Counted from the first letter of the stretch, positions 45,906-58,762 are shown. The stretch is 64,000 nt of DNA from Siphonodentalium dalli (GCA_032622095.1 CP136064.1:255731863-255795862), one strand, 5' to 3'. Notes: generated from the sequence alone by a model not told the origin. Numbers and translations: made by a program.

Positions 45906-46109
45906 CCGGTAGGTAGAACTGGGCATCTCTACATGGAACAGTATAACAACATGTACATGTACATTTATGTTTTTATTATAGTCAATCAATTACTGGTACT
46001 GGGTGACTGATCGGATCATTCATGAGATAAACTACATGTACCGGTACATGTACCTATTGAGATGCACAATTGCTCTTGCACGCCCCTGGAATCGAAAAGT
46101 AACTTCTTC

Positions 46110-46620
46110 TTTTTTCAGTATCTTTAAAAATAACTGTAAAATACCGTACTTGTCAATAACCCAAACTATGCACTGCTTAGCCCCAATCAGGTTAACCCAG
46201 ATGACAGAACTAGAAACTCCAATTCAATCTTACATATGCTTTAATATTTACATATTACTAGTCTTTTTACTAATATAGTCTTTGATAATCCTAATATTTC
46301 CCATATGGTCTGGCGACAACTGGAGTCAGTCCAGCACCACTGCACTGTTCACATATTGCAGTGACCGTCTTGTACCGATCTCTTAATGATGGCTTCACAA
46401 CACCACCTTCTCCTCCGCATTGGACACAGCAGCTTGAATCTCCCAGACCAGAACCATAATACGTAGATTCTATCGGATCAGAGCATCCAATTTCTAGTCT
46501 TGACACAACCAGTGAAGGATCCAGAGATTTTTTGGGGACACCTGTTTTCGGGCAATGATATGCCAAAGGCATATCCCGAAGGGCCTGAGCGGGGGGGGGG
46601 GGGGGGGGGGGGGGGGGTTG
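46110..46620 (-). repeat. Third copy of the Harbinger-borne segment, without its terminal repeats
   Basis: CAGTATCTTTAAAAATAACTG to CATATCCCGAAGGGCCTGAGC follows the interior of the elements at 11727 and 17309. The GGCCTA ends and GTTTCCGCTAAC blocks are absent, and it retains about 80 bp that both other copies have lost. It ends in a run of 27 G (46591-46617). Confidence 0.7.
46291..46572 (-). CDS. ORF with paired CxxCxGxG (DnaJ-type) zinc motif, fullest copy
   Basis: A 93-codon frame. CVQCGGEG and CEQCSGAG are both exact CxxCxGxG motifs, 27 residues apart (first Cys to first Cys), separated by KPSLRDRYKT, and the frame ends RPYGKY. Such paired motifs bind zinc in the cysteine-rich region of DnaJ chaperones, but no J domain is present. 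The same peptide, damaged, occurs inside two transposons. It could be a transposon accessory protein end or a captured host exon. Function unknown. Confidence 0.4.
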   Translation of the reverse strand: MPLAYHCPKTGVPKKSLDPSLVVSRLEIGCSDPIESTYYGSGLGDSSCCVQCGGEGGVVKPSLRDRYKTVTAICEQCSGAGLTPVVARPYGKY

Positions 46621-47694
46621 GCCTTAACTAATAAAATGCAGAACAGTAATTGCTGGGTTAACAACGATTGTTGGAGAAGTCACATCATCAAAGGTTATAC
46701 CGGTACATGTACGGTACAAGGAAGTGTGTACTTTTCAATGATCCACACAGTCAAAGAGACAACATTGTCAAAACAATCAGTGATATTGCGATATAATCAT
46801 TCACTACTAGTACATGTAAGAACGTGGGAGATAGATTCCAAGTACCCAATGAAACCGATAACTGTCTGTACGAAACGGGAAAGAGGAAATGGTACATGTA
46901 CCTGGTACTAGTATGGTTTGCCAATTTGCCACAATGACTTATCCTATTTATCCTTGACTATCTGTGACAATGTGATCCCGCTCGCGGTCAGCGCTGTACA
47001 AACAATCACAGGATGGAACTTTTTAGTGAAGTACCATAACCAAGAATGAAATCTGTTATTTTGTTTGTTATTAAAATATTAGTAACACTAAGCATTGTTA
47101 TTTGGGTGTATTATTGACCTGTTTACATGTACATTTATCCGTTACATTTCCCGTTAGCGGTTAGGTGCACCAAAGCAAAACTGCGTGTCTCGATCCAAAA
47201 TCAGATGCACAATAAACTGCGCGCCTGCCAATATCAAAGGACTGCCAGTAGCTACCGGTACATGTTCCTGTACTGTAAAAGTTTTTGCAACTTAATTTTT
47301 TGGCAATTTTCGACTGATCAGTTTTATGGCATTTTTTACCAACTGGTATGTTGCAAACAGAATGTAGAATTTGCATACCCGTAACTCATACTGTACCAGT
47401 ATCTGGTTCTCAACACACAAAAGTACACAATGTACCGTACATGTACCTGTACCATGCTGGTATGGTTTAATCATTTTTATAAACCTGACTTGCTCTGAAT
47501 TCTGATTGCATTATGTTTTAATATTTCATGTCCATTTTCCTGTACTATTAGCACCCCACACAACACCCCTTACCCACTCCCGTTGCCTTCAACCGGTGAA
47601 GATAAAATACCGGTAAGTTTCTGGATGAGTACTAGTATATTCACAGCAAATACTAGTAGCTTGTTCAAGATAACAAATATGGTACGGTAATCTC

Positions 47695-48099
47695 TAGGGC
47701 TGTAACGATACACTTTGTCATGATACGGCACGTATCACAATACATGACCAACGATATGATACATATCATGATATGCAAAAACCATGTTTTGCAAGGATTG
47801 TCTACCTAAATTGCTAAAAAAAAAACACAGTAAATATGGGTTATTTTCGCTTTCAATGACCTAAAATTGTGATATTTGTGTATCATGATACACTTCACAC
47901 AATACGATATGCATATCGTGTGAAAGCGTATCGCAATACATCAAAATCATGATGAATCGCAGGGCATATATCTCATCTGAATTTGCGAGAATCCATATAT
48001 ACTTTTTCACGACAATCCAGGGTAATTTGCAAGAATATTTACGGGAATCTAGATTTGGATTCTCGCCGAAATATAAGCCCTGAATCGTTTGCAGCTCTA
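47695..48099. mobile_element. hAT-like MITE with 8-bp target duplication
   Basis: Starts TAGGGCTGTAACGATACAC and ends GAATCGTTTGCAGCTCTA. Flanks GTAATCTC (47687-47694) and GTAATCGC (48100-48107) match at 7 of 8. The interior has repeated GTATCATGATAC words. 405 bp, no transposase. Confidence 0.82.
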
Positions 48100-48227
48100 G
48101 TAATCGCGTAATGATATTAATTACCATACCGGGTATGGTAATCGTGTAATGATATTAATTACCATACACAATATTTTAGGTATTTTGTAGAAGCCGTGCA
48201 GCCTTTACATCTGTTTTAACGAACAGA

Positions 48228-48456
48228 TACAGTAATGCCCTAAGTAATCGACTCCTTAACCACAGCATAATTATGGGTAACTTTTCAGGATTTAGTCGGA
48301 AATATGGCTTGTTGCCTTCATCGGAAAGCTCTCGGGAGAGCTTTCCGATGAATGGCAACAAGCCATATTTCCGACTAAATCCTGAAAAGTTACCCATAAT
48401 TTTGCTGTGGTTATTAAAGTCAACTTAAGGAGTCGATTACTTAGGGCATTACTGTA
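48228..48456. mobile_element. Family D palindromic element, copy 1 (near complete)
   Basis: Begins TACAGTAATGCCCTAAGTAATCG and ends with its inverse, GGGCATTACTGTA. The two arms (about 110 bp each) are almost perfectly complementary around GAGCTCTC-like centre sequence. TA borders and CAGT ends recall Tc1/mariner-type MITEs. No ORF of its own. Confidence 0.88.
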
Positions 48457-48539
48457 TAAGGCCAAAAAAAAATTAATATTTGTTTCCTATTACGGAGCCA
48501 AAAAATTCCAGGTAGGTACCGGTAGTTAGGGATTTTTTT

Positions 48540-49620
48540 TTTTTTTGGTAATATATTTTTTTTTTTTCCCCGAACAGTTAAGAAGTACATTAATGCTTAC
48601 TCTTTATACTTGTGTTAAGGCTGTCCATGTATATTGCAAGTAACTGTTAATGTAGCACAATAATATGATAAGTATTGTCAATGTGGACAAACAAATGCCT
48701 CCCAGGCACTCAACTACATGTACATGTATGCAGCTCTATTGTAATTATTCTCTCAGTTTAGCTTGTGGTGGCACATCTTCCTCAGAGCACAATATGGACA
48801 TATCAACAGGCCCAAGACGAACACCATAATAGGGCTTTTCTATGACTTTATAATACCGGTAACATAAATTGGATGTTATTAATTCAAACCTCACTTAAAT
48901 ATTTGGTCATACGCCTCAGGACCTAAGACACACCTCCACTGTCAGGATATCTCACATGCACCTCAGACACATTGCACAGGGTGTAAATATTCCTCAGACA
49001 CCCCTCAATTGCATTGAAATATAAAGTCCCCCACCACACTGAAAATGGTACCACAGGCCACACCTTGACTGAGATACCACACCTCAGCATTCAAATTGCC
49101 CCCTACTTTGAAGTTCCTTATACATACTGGCACATGCATGCTTGTAAGATTTATACACCCAAACAAGCCAGTAGATAATTTCATGTACTTTTGTAGTGCC
49201 CATCCCAGAAGGGTGTTTGATATGGTAGACATGCAGTCAGCTTTATACTGTCTGTAGACATACTAGTAACTATGCATGAATACTATGAATCCTTGATTGA
49301 CTGGGAAGAGGAACTCTAAATTCTGATATAGAAAGTCTTCTACATGTTTATTGCTCTCTAACAAATAAGACTTCTTCCCATAAGACATGGGAGTATCAGT
49401 TGAACAAACAATATTACCACAGGCAGGTTTTAAAGACAGCAGATTTATTGGTGTTGAATGTGGATTCATCTGCACAACCACAAATAGACATGTATTTTAA
49501 GTAAATTGTTTTTGAAACTTCCATCTAAAATTATTGCTGCTTAATGTAAACATATTATATAGTGTATATTTAGCGATATAGATGTGTTTACATGCCAATT
49601 ACATGCATTAAAAAAAAATA
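48540..49620. other. Intron sequence without recognised element
   Basis: T-rich tracts near 48535 and 48555. The remainder has TACATGTA-type words and a CACACCTC/CCTCAGACA-rich patch at 48900-49070. No exon seen. Confidence 0.4.
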
Positions 49621-49813
49621 TATATATAAAAAACACAGATGTTTTTTTTTTTGGCCTAACCCGAAGTTACAGGAAATTATACCATTAACAACATACCCGG
49701 TACTAGTAAGATGTGTATACAGTGTACTAGTACATGTACCGTAATGATACTAGTTTAATGTACATGTACATATATGGTACAATGTACAGTTATCGCTCTT
49801 GTTCTAGCACATG

Positions 49814-50193
49814 TACCCTGCTGGACAAAACAAGTATCCACTTAACTGCGGTGCAGTTAGCGTTGCCACCACGGCCGAAATGCAACTACACCGCGGCTCC
49901 ACCGGCTAACTACAGTTGGGCCGCAGTTTACTTGCCATTTGGCATGGTGTAGTTGCTGCGGTGTACTTTCATTAAACTGAAAAAAGATGATACAAACCAG
50001 AAATCTTAACCACGGTGTACATGTCATTCGGCCGCGAGGGTAGTTGTCGTTCGGCCACAGTGAACTTGCCGTTCGGCCGCAGTGTACTTGCTGTTCGACC
50101 GCGGTGCTCAACTGCAGTTACAATCTCTGACACCGCGGCTGAACGGCAAATACACCGCGGTGCCAATGGACACTTGTTTTGTCCAGCGGGGTA
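49814..50193. mobile_element. Family E element, copy 1
   Basis: TACCCTGCTGGACAAAACAAG at the left and CTTGTTTTGTCCAGCGGGGTA at the right, with TA borders. The interior is GC-rich with many GCCGTTCGGCCGC/GTACACCGCGG words in both directions, like sub-terminal binding repeats. Overlapping ORFs on both strands reflect this repetition. Confidence 0.82.
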
Positions 50194-50456
50194 CGTGTAT
50201 GGTAAGTGACTTGACTACCAGTACATGAGAGTCAAGGACCTCACAAGAATGTTCATACTAAAAAAACAAATGCATGGCCTGTTTCTTATTAAATAAATGT
50301 TATAAGCAACAAGACAGATCGAAAATCGTCATTATATGACAATATACAATGTACATGTATCTGGCCGTCATATCGGTCAACAGGCACGTTGTCACATAAA
50401 ACAGGTATGTCAGGTCGGCACAAGGAAGACACAACTTATCGCTGGTGGAACCTACA

Positions 50457-50568
50457 GGGGAGAGCTTTCCGATGAATGGCAACAATCCATATTTCCGAAT
50501 AAATCCTGAAAAGTTACCCATAATTCTGCTGTGGTTAAAGGAGTCGATTAATTAGGGCATTACTATAC
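50457..50568. mobile_element. Family D element, one arm only
   Basis: GAGAGCTTTCCGATGAATGG to TAGGGCATTACTATA is the right arm; the left arm is missing. Confidence 0.75.
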
Positions 50569-51637
50569 CCTGTTTCGTTATCGGTCACCTCCACTGCATT
50601 ATGCTGTGTCGAACTTGACGGGTCATTTCCACCATGTTGAAGACCATTGCAACCACGTTGAAGTAACATTGTGACAGTGTTGATAGTCTCATGGCGGTTC
50701 TAACAATGTCGACGGAGGCTCACGGAGCCACTTATTTTGAGAAAACCGGGGTACCGTACATGTACTGGTATGTGTACGTACATGTACCGGTATTTCATAT
50801 ATAAAAGGGTACTACGTGTAGTAGGATCTGTATGTCTGTCTGTTTGAATTTTTGTCCCAGAACCCTGGACCGATTTCAACCAAATTTGGTGTGATGACAT
50901 GTACTGGTACAGGTATCCCCGTACAATATAACTTAATAGGGCTTCTACACTGAACCAACAGAGATACATGTACATGTAGTACATACCGTACATTGTATAT
51001 TATAAATATGGCATTTCTGATTTCAAAATTGAACATGCAAATACCGGTACAGGTAAAGGCTCTATTGCATTAACTGCAGATTTTTTTTTATTTACACATG
51101 ATTTACATACAAGTTGCATATTGTTGAATTGCTTTGATAAAGTGGAAAATAATTCAGGTTGACTCAATACGGTCCACTAGGAATTGGGGACATTTGGGCT
51201 TCTCGAGTTTTGGCACCCATACCTGTAACAGCCCTGAATATTGCCCTGATTTATGTTATGGGTACAGGTATACTAGTATATTGAACTTTACAGTCCACTT
51301 ACTAGTACTAGTACATGTACCGGTATACCTGTATCCTTACTAACCAGGAAGGGAAAAGTCTGCAGTACGGTACATGTTCGGTGTTAACGCCCGAGCTGCC
51401 CTACATTTAACACCCTATTCCTTGGGCTCATAAACATGCTGATTAAGCAATAATTGGTTGTTGAGCTGGAGGCCAAGTTCAACAGCGCTCAGCAGTGCTG
51501 AGCAATTTTCTTATGTCTGCTAATTTTGTCACTATTTTCCCGGTACTGTTCTTAATAGCGGCAATGTTCTGTGGCAGTGCTATTTGCAGAAGCTAAGAGG
51601 GAATGAGATCAATAGTGGAGGCTAAAACTTTCTCATG

Positions 51638-51800
51638 TACAGTAATGCCCTAAATAATCGACTCCTTAACCACAGCAGAATTATGGGTAACTTTTCAGGA
51701 TTTAGTCAGAAATATGGCTTGTTGCCATTCATCGGAAAGCTCTCACTGAAAAGTTACCCATAATTCTGCTGTGGTTAAGGAGTCAATTATTAGGGCATAA
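51638..51800. mobile_element. Family D element, copy 3 (arm deleted in part)
   Basis: Left arm complete from TACAGTAATGCCCTAAATAATCG. The right arm begins at CTGAAAAGTTACCC and ends TTAGGGCATAAG. Confidence 0.8.
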
Positions 51801-52135
51801 GTGTGTATGCTTCTGACCCACTACGGTACATGTATAAGGTTGGGAGATGATGTTCATACGGTACATGTACATGTAGAATAGAGTCATGTTACTGTACATA
51901 CCGATACATGTATACCGGTATGTACCGTAAATGTACATTGTAAATGTAGTACATTGTACATGTACATGTATTGCGTGGTACCGGTGCATGTACTAGTAGC
52001 TGTACACGTACTGGTACACAGTACATTGTACATGTACATGATGTCATCTCAGTCATAAATTTGGGATAAGCTTGTTTATCCTTTTCTACTAGTATACCAA
52101 ATTATGGATTCTCCGCCAGTATACACGTGTACTGG

Positions 52136-52365
52136 TACATTTGGAATGGTCTATTTTTCATCTGGAGGGGTGTTCAGGAAATATTAGCAGATGACAGACT
52201 GGCGAAAAGATTCTAGAATTGCAGAATGTTTCATATTTATTGAAGGGAAATGTTCAGATACGGTAATAAGTTCAACCCCAACGTTTCTTGAACTTATTAT
52301 CTGAACATTTCCTAGGGGAACTATCGGTACTCGCCAATGAGTATTATCTAAGAAAGGGTTAACAG
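52136..52365 (-). mobile_element. Family S element, copy 2
   Basis: Inverse order of copy 1: TTTGGAATGGTCTATTTTTC, AAATGTTCAGATACGGTAATAAG, the inverse arm CTTATTATCTGAACATTTCC, then TCGCCAATGAGTATTATC and AAAGGGTTAA. The last part is a single unit of the 67-bp satellite. Confidence 0.8.
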
Positions 52366-53009
52366 CCTTGCCCCCTTCAGTTACTGGTATGTACTGTACT
52401 ATCCTGCACTGTAAGTACTAGTGTACCACAATATCTCCCCTGGGTACCGGTATCTACACCCCCACCCGTGATAATTGTTTTATTTATTTGTTATTATTAG
52501 GTTATTAGGGTATGAAGTGACGAGAAAACTTATTTTTGAATTTTTTCTATGACCAAAAATAAACTTATTATTTTATTGCTTATTTTGCTTTATATACACA
52601 TGTATGTACAATACCGGTACATGTACATTGTAGTCATGAAACGGCGAGAAATTAACTTTATCTGAGAAAAAGTTGATTGAGTCTGGGTTTGGGGGTAGGG
52701 AAATACCCAGACCTGAGTATTCCCCCCCCCCCCCCACCCATAAGCTACCGGTACATGTACATATGACAAAAAATAAATGATATTATCACTATTATATGGC
52801 CATGAAATGGTGACAAATTAACTTTATGTGAAAAAAATTGATTGAGTCTGGGTTGGGGGTGGGGTGAAGTTACTCAGATCTGAGTATCTCACTTACCCAC
52901 CCAGCAGCTGCCGTACATACTACCGGTAGTACGACAAAAACTTTTATCGCTTATTTTGCTTTATATAATCTTGAGATTTGTATCGCATTACTGGCAGACC
53001 CGGGACAAG

Positions 53010-53153
53010 TACAGTAATGCCCTAAATAATCGACTCCTCAACCACAGCAGAATTGTGGGTAATTTTTCAGGATTTAGTCGGAAATATGGCTTGTTGCCAT
53101 TCATCGGAAAGCTCTCTCTGGTTAATGAGTCGATTATTTAGGGCATTACTGTA
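53010..53153. mobile_element. Family D element, copy 4
   Basis: TACAGTAATGCCC to GGGCATTACTGTA, with the right arm mostly deleted (only TTAATGAGTCGATTATTTAGGGC remains). Confidence 0.8.
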
Positions 53154-53739
53154 TCTGCTGATACCACATCATGGAACAATTCGAACATGTACATACCGGT
53201 ATACCGTAGCTACGGTATACTTAAAAGTAATTGACCACCTCCAATGTGGTCTCACCCTGTTAATACTGCGGTAATCACCAACACTGCGGTAAGGATACCG
53301 CTTCAACCCTGCATGTACCGTACGGTTTGTGATACCAGGTTGATTTTTATGGACAATATACTAAGCAGGCTTGGTGTTATTTATCGCTCCATGCTAGTGT
53401 ACACATACCTGTACTAGTACCTATTTTTCTGAGTGCCTAAGACTAAGTCAAGCCCTGTTCTGTGTGTGAGGTACCGGTACATTGGATAATAGATAGGTTC
53501 ATAGTATCCAAGTACATGTAATAAGGACATGGGAACGCTCGATAGAAAATTTATAACGGTATATAGTGGATTAAATGTAGTACCCATGAACTTTGTTTCG
53601 GCTGTCAATTTAGAATCGCTTGTGTCAGTTCACATTAATAGGCATTACACAAGCAGGCATGAAAATAAAATATACATGTATCTACATGCATCTGTGGAAC
53701 TTTTATCAAGATCCTTGTGGTAGTATTATTTGTTCAACT

Positions 53740-54010
53740 TTTGGTGTGATGACTGCTAATAGACAGCGGTACCATAACCGCACGTTACCGTAGCTCCACC
53801 AGAGTGATTCTTCATACCTTGGTGGATACCATACACTGAAGGTCATTACTGGGGTATCACCCCGTTTTTCAGGTCAATTACTTTGAGGACAGCGTTATTA
53901 TCACTACTGTGAATTGATCTGGCCATATTATCACGTTGACGAGGTCAGATGGCTGGATCAAACAAACCATTGCTGAAGAGCAACAAGATGTGATTCGACA
54001 ATCAGATAGA
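53740..54010. promoter_or_regulatory. Repeat-free intron block, possible conserved non-coding element
   Basis: No repeat family matches. It contains TTATTATCACTACTGTG, GATCTGGCCATATTATCACG and GCAACAAGATGTGATTCG. Candidate only by contrast with the repeat-rich surroundings. Confidence 0.22.
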
Positions 54011-54870
54011 TCACTGTAGTGATAATAGGTACATGTACATGTACAGTACATTACATGTATATAACTTCAATGACACATAAACATCGCATAAACATCTACC
54101 GGTATGTAAAATGGTGATAAATTTATAGAAGAAACCCAAATATTAAGAAATAACTGCTGGGGAATGGGAAGATTCGGCTAGATAATTTACGACTGAGGGC
54201 AGATTCGGCCTTTCTTTTGATCTACCGGTATACGGATTAAATTTGGGGTTCTGTTACTAATCACTAGATATTCACAGTTACATGTACGGTAGTTGCATGG
54301 ACTAAGATTTTTCTCGGTGGCTGGAGGGATTCCATTCACCGACCCCATGCAGAAACCCTGCCATGTTTAAACGTGATTATTCCATGTACATGCAGGTATA
54401 CACACTCTTCGATACCGTATGTAAAAATACCTAATCAACAGTATATAAAACCATAAAATATGCCTAGTAGAACATGGAGAATGGCATACCTTGCTGGAAA
54501 AAAAACAATTTATCTAAATAGAAGGTTATGATCGTTAACACCTGTCAGGATGCCAAGGTTATAATTACAGGTGGGTTAATATCATTTACTGTGGCTGCTC
54601 ATGTCTGATAATGCCTCAATTCCCTGTTGCTACCGGCATAATGAACCAGTAACTTTATTGTACTTCTGTTTGCCATATTGAAATCAATTGATGCAAGAAG
54701 ACTTTACATTAACGGGTACAATTGCCGATAACTGTATATTTTTATTCATGCACTAGATGTACCAGTACCAGGCCATATTTAAAATATCATTGATTCCCCT
54801 GAACTTACCCAAAATTTCACGAATGGTTATGTAGTAAATAAATTACAAATAATCACTGAGCTTGATAGGT

Positions 54871-55122
54871 TTAACCCTTTGAGTGCCAGGGGCCGATCTC
54901 ATCGGCCCTAAACCTACAAAATAAGTCTGTTAAAGAATATAAGAATAAATTATTAATATTGTAAAAAATTGTAGAAAAAAACAAAAAACAAAAAAATTGT
55001 TAGGCCAATGCATTCTCTTATATATGCGAGGCGACCTATGGTCGACTCGCATATATAAGAGAATGCATTGGCACAGGGTATATGGGTTGATACAAAAATT
55101 GACCTGGCACTCAAAGGGTTAA
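54871..55122. mobile_element. Family A TTAA element, copy 2
   Basis: TTAACCCTTTGAGTGCCAGG and CCTGGCACTCAAAGGGTTAA, TTAA borders, intact hairpin core at about 55003-55075. 252 bp. Confidence 0.9.
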
Positions 55123-55159
55123 TAACAGTTGATATTAAACATTTATCTACTAATACATA

Positions 55160-55292
55160 TACAGTAATTCCTTAAATAATTGACTCCTTAACCACATCAA
55201 TATTATGGGTAATTTTTCAGGATTTAGTCGGAAATAAAGTTACCCATTATTTTGCTGTGGTTAAGGAGTCGATTATTTAGGGCTTTACTGTA
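55160..55292. mobile_element. Family D element, copy 5 (short)
   Basis: TACAGTAATTCCTTAAATAATTG and TAGGGCTTTACTGTA. The centre is deleted. Confidence 0.78.
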
Positions 55293-55717
55293 TACAATGT
55301 ACTTGTATTCATCTGAATATCCGGAAAAAAACATTATTTCAATCCATTTCAATTATTCTATTCTTGTATTTATCATCCAGCTTGAAAATAAAATAAATAT
55401 TCTCTGAGAAGCCAATAAAATATTTTTAGAAGGGAAGTTTTTTTTAGGGTCAGGAGAAAGTGAACAAACACAATTTTAAGTTTGGACTAATCGCTTGAAT
55501 GCCTACAACTGAAAAACATCCTGTTCCTCCATATCGGCTTGTGTCTACTTGTTACCTTTTCAAGTCGTTCCACACTCCTGCATGGAATGGAACAACGTTG
55601 ATGTCACACAACATAAATGATGTTAGTCTCGACAATGAAAGTGTAACTTTAAAATAGAAGCATTGATCGTCACACATGACAAGATCAGGAAATACCTGTA
55701 CCGAGATAATTCAGGTA

Positions 55718-55963
55718 TTAACCCTTTGAGTGCCAGGTTGATTTTTGTATCAACCCATATACCCTGTGCCAATGCATTCTCTTATATATGCGAGTCGACC
55801 ATAGGTCGCCTCGCATATATAAGAGAATGCATTGGCCTAACATTTTATTTTATTTTTTTTTACAATTTTTTACAATTTTAATAATTTATTCTTATATTCT
55901 TTAACAGACTTATTTTGTAGGTTTAGGGCCGATGAGATCGGCCCCTGGCACTCAAAGGGTTAA
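55718..55963. mobile_element. Family A TTAA element, copy 3
   Basis: Opposite orientation to copy 2. TTAACCCTTTGAGTGCCAGG and CTGGCACTCAAAGGGTTAA, intact core at 55766-55836. 246 bp. Confidence 0.9.
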
Positions 55964-56411
55964 CCAATTAAACTACATGTACTGTAATATGCTATAAATT
56001 ATAAAGTTTCCTAATACTGTTAGATTTGTCCTACAATTCATTGTAAATTGTTAGAAAACTTAGAGTGGCAATGTTTACATTCCATCGATTGATTTGCTCA
56101 CCACTAAATGGCAAATATCGAGCACACCCACCAAAAGAAATAGTTCCGCATAAATGTCAATATTTACGGTACAGCATAATTTGGGACAAAGTTGGGACGA
56201 ATTTTCTCCAAAAAACAATGGCAATAATTCTGCTAAATAGAGATGCATATGATAGTTGAATCAATAAGTTGATGATGTATCAAAATGATGTTGCCTGCTG
56301 CTAATTTGGTTCTAAAATGAATGGAAAAAATGACATGGAAATGTTCAGGTAATAAATTCAACGAACGACCATAAATGTACATGTACCCCAGGTGTCTTTC
56401 GTCTGCCTTCT

Positions 56412-56803
56412 TTAACCCTTTACCCAACAAACCGGCCAAAACCGGCCAAATAAAGCTTCAATAGCCTAAAATATCTTCGGTCTGTCTCAATAGAACCATA
56501 CAAATATGGATATCATTGGAACCGGCCACTTGACCACATTGTGATAGTTACAGTTATGCCTTGTGCCAATGCATTCTCTTATATATGCGAGTCGACCATA
56601 GGTCGCCTCGCATATATAAGAGAATGCATTGGCCTAAAAAAAATCAACACTTTTACCATTTTTTCTTACATTCTTTAACAATTTTATAATTTTTAATGTG
56701 TTAAGCCAATGCATTCTCTTATATATGCGAGGCGACCTATGGTCGACTCGCATATATAAGAGAATGCATTGGCACAGGGCCGTTCTGTTGGGTAAAGGTT
56801 CCT
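56412..56803. mobile_element. Family B TTAA element, copy 2
   Basis: TTAACCCTTTACCCAACAAACCGG at the left; the right end CTGTTGGGTAAAGGTTCC has a decayed TTAA. Two intact hairpin cores (56567-56634 and 56704-56773). A tail fragment of family S follows at 56803-56870. Confidence 0.87.
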
Positions 56804-56881
56804 GAACACCCCTCTAAATGAATAATAGACTGTTCCAATTTTGAATATCCATTTAGAACAGAAAGGGCTTGTGTGAGCATC

Positions 56882-57098
56882 TACAGTAATGCCCTAAGTA
56901 ATCGACTCCTTAACCACAGCAGAATTATGGGTAACTTTTCAGGATTTAGTCGGAAATATGGCTTGTTGCCATTCATCGGAAAGCACTCACTGAGAGCTTT
57001 CCGATGAATGGCAACAAGCCATATTTCCAACTAAATCCTGCAAAGTTGCCCATAATTCTAATGTGGTTAAGGAGTCGATTACTTAGGGCATTTCTGTA
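56882..57098. mobile_element. Family D element, copy 6 (near complete)
   Basis: TACAGTAATGCCCTAAGTAATCG to GGGCATTTCTGTA, with arms of about 100 bp and few mismatches. Confidence 0.88.
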
Positions 57099-57304
57099 TA
57101 TATAATACTAGTACTGGTACGTGGAGTCACTGCACAAACTCAATAACACTCAGACACTTCTTTTTTTCTGGCGGCAAATCAATTAGGTTCCAGATTCAGT
57201 CGTTAATTTTTTTTTATCTTAGCTGATGCGGAATTAACCAATATACCATATTCAAATATACCGTTATACATGTAATGGTATTTAATTTGAAATGCAAAAG
57301 CACA

Positions 57305-57600
57305 GTGGGCTACTATCAACAAATTTACCCTCTGGGAACATAGAGCGCATTCTCCTTAGACCTCATCTTCTGTGTACATGTACTAGTATCTATAGTCTCA
57401 AATTAACATTGTTTTCAGTTACATGTAGTTAACTTACATGTTATTTTACCCTTACAGTACATGTACATGTATGTTCAGTTTCTATGTCCCCTAATTTAGG
57501 TGAATTTAGTGATGCTATAGCCCGCTATGCAGGATATCATCACTAAATTCACCCTCTGGGGACCTCATTCTGCCAGTGAGAGGCACACTAAACTCACTTT
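57305..57600. mobile_element. Family F element, copy 2
   Basis: GTGGGCTACTATCAACAAATTTACCCTCTGGG at the left and CTAAATTCACCCTCTGGGG then ACCTCATTCTGC at the right, with GCTATAGCCCGC between. It matches the order of copy 1. Confidence 0.65.
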
Positions 57601-57619
57601 TTAACTCAGGCATGTCTGC

Positions 57620-58540
57620 AAATGCAGGGTTTCCGCTAGGGGGTAGGGGAATGGGGCCGGTTTGTAGATAGGGGAAAACACGAACACCTGCTTCGAAAAA
57701 TTTTAGAAAAGTGCAACACTAGAAATGCATTGTCCAGCACGGCCAGAACGCGAATTACGATTATAATTCTGGTATGTATACATTCTCAAAATTAAAACAA
57801 GAAATGTAACAATTTACATCGTTTATGTGAAACAACAGTCAGTCAATTAAGTTGATTATTGTGATTGAACTGAGTGAAATAAAAACGAACTTTTAACTGA
57901 GACTAGCTTCAGATTTATTTTTTATTTCCGGTGGGTAGAATAAATAAATGTACTATGATATTTCGTACCAGTTAAAATTCAACTGTACTCTTGAGGAATT
58001 GCCTCGCCAAGCCATCAAGGGAAGTTCATGACCAACAGTAACATTCACTCGTCTTTTAAAAATTAATTTGATCTACGAACACTGGTTTAAAAAGCTCGGA
58101 ACTATTTTGTTGTCGCATTCAATCATTTGGGGTCACACAATTGAAATTACCTCGAGAGTATTGCTATCGGCGGGAAAGATATATACTTGGTAACCAACGA
58201 AGCTATGACGCTTCATTGGTAGTGTTACGTCACAAATATCACATTCGCATCGTACACAAAATATATCGTTTCCGGCTATATATTACGAATCGATATACTG
58301 AGGGTTTTACGGTTACACGAAATTCCAGGGTTTTCAAGGAGTTTGCATTAAAACAAGGGGTTCAAGCGCCCTGGGAGGGGAATGCGTCGGGGGGAAAATC
58401 AGAGAAAAACTTGGCTAGGGGAAAACTTGGCTAGGGGAACGGGGCCGTCAAAGGGACCCCCTGCCGGTATAGCGGAATCCCTGGCAAATGTCAGACACAC
58501 TACCAGGCTTTTGTTTACCAGTATTTTCTACCGGTATGAC
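57620..58540. other. Intron sequence with dispersed repeat of unknown type
   Basis: GGTTTCCGCTAGGGGGTAGGGG near 57630 and GAAAACTTGGCTAGGGGAACGGGGCC near 58418 and GGGATTCC-like text at the end are inversely related, suggesting one element of about 0.85 kb. Its GGGG-rich ends frame an AT-rich interior. The ORF at 58141-58434 shows no domain. Confidence 0.4.
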
Positions 58541-58554
58541 GAGGTACAGTAATG

Positions 58555-58762
58555 CCCTAAATAATTGACTCCTTAACCACGGCAGAATTATGGGTAACTT
58601 TTCAGGATTTAGTTGGAAATATGACTTGTTGCCATTCATTGGAAAGCTCCCATTGAGAGCTCTCCGATGAATGGCAACAAGCCATATTTATGACTAAATC
58701 CTGAAAAATTACCCATAATTCTGCTGTGGTTAAGGAGTCGATTATTTAGTGCATTACTGCAT
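58555..58762. mobile_element. Family D element, copy 7, with an adjacent partial end
   Basis: TACAGTAATGCCCTAAATAATTG to AGTGCATTACTGCA. A second right end, AAGGAGTCGATTATTTAGGG, repeats at 58797-58829, as if the end was duplicated. Confidence 0.85.

Noticed and set aside
49857-50209. GC-rich ORFs on both strands as a gene
   Set aside because: They fall wholly inside a family E transposon and reflect its short inverted words.
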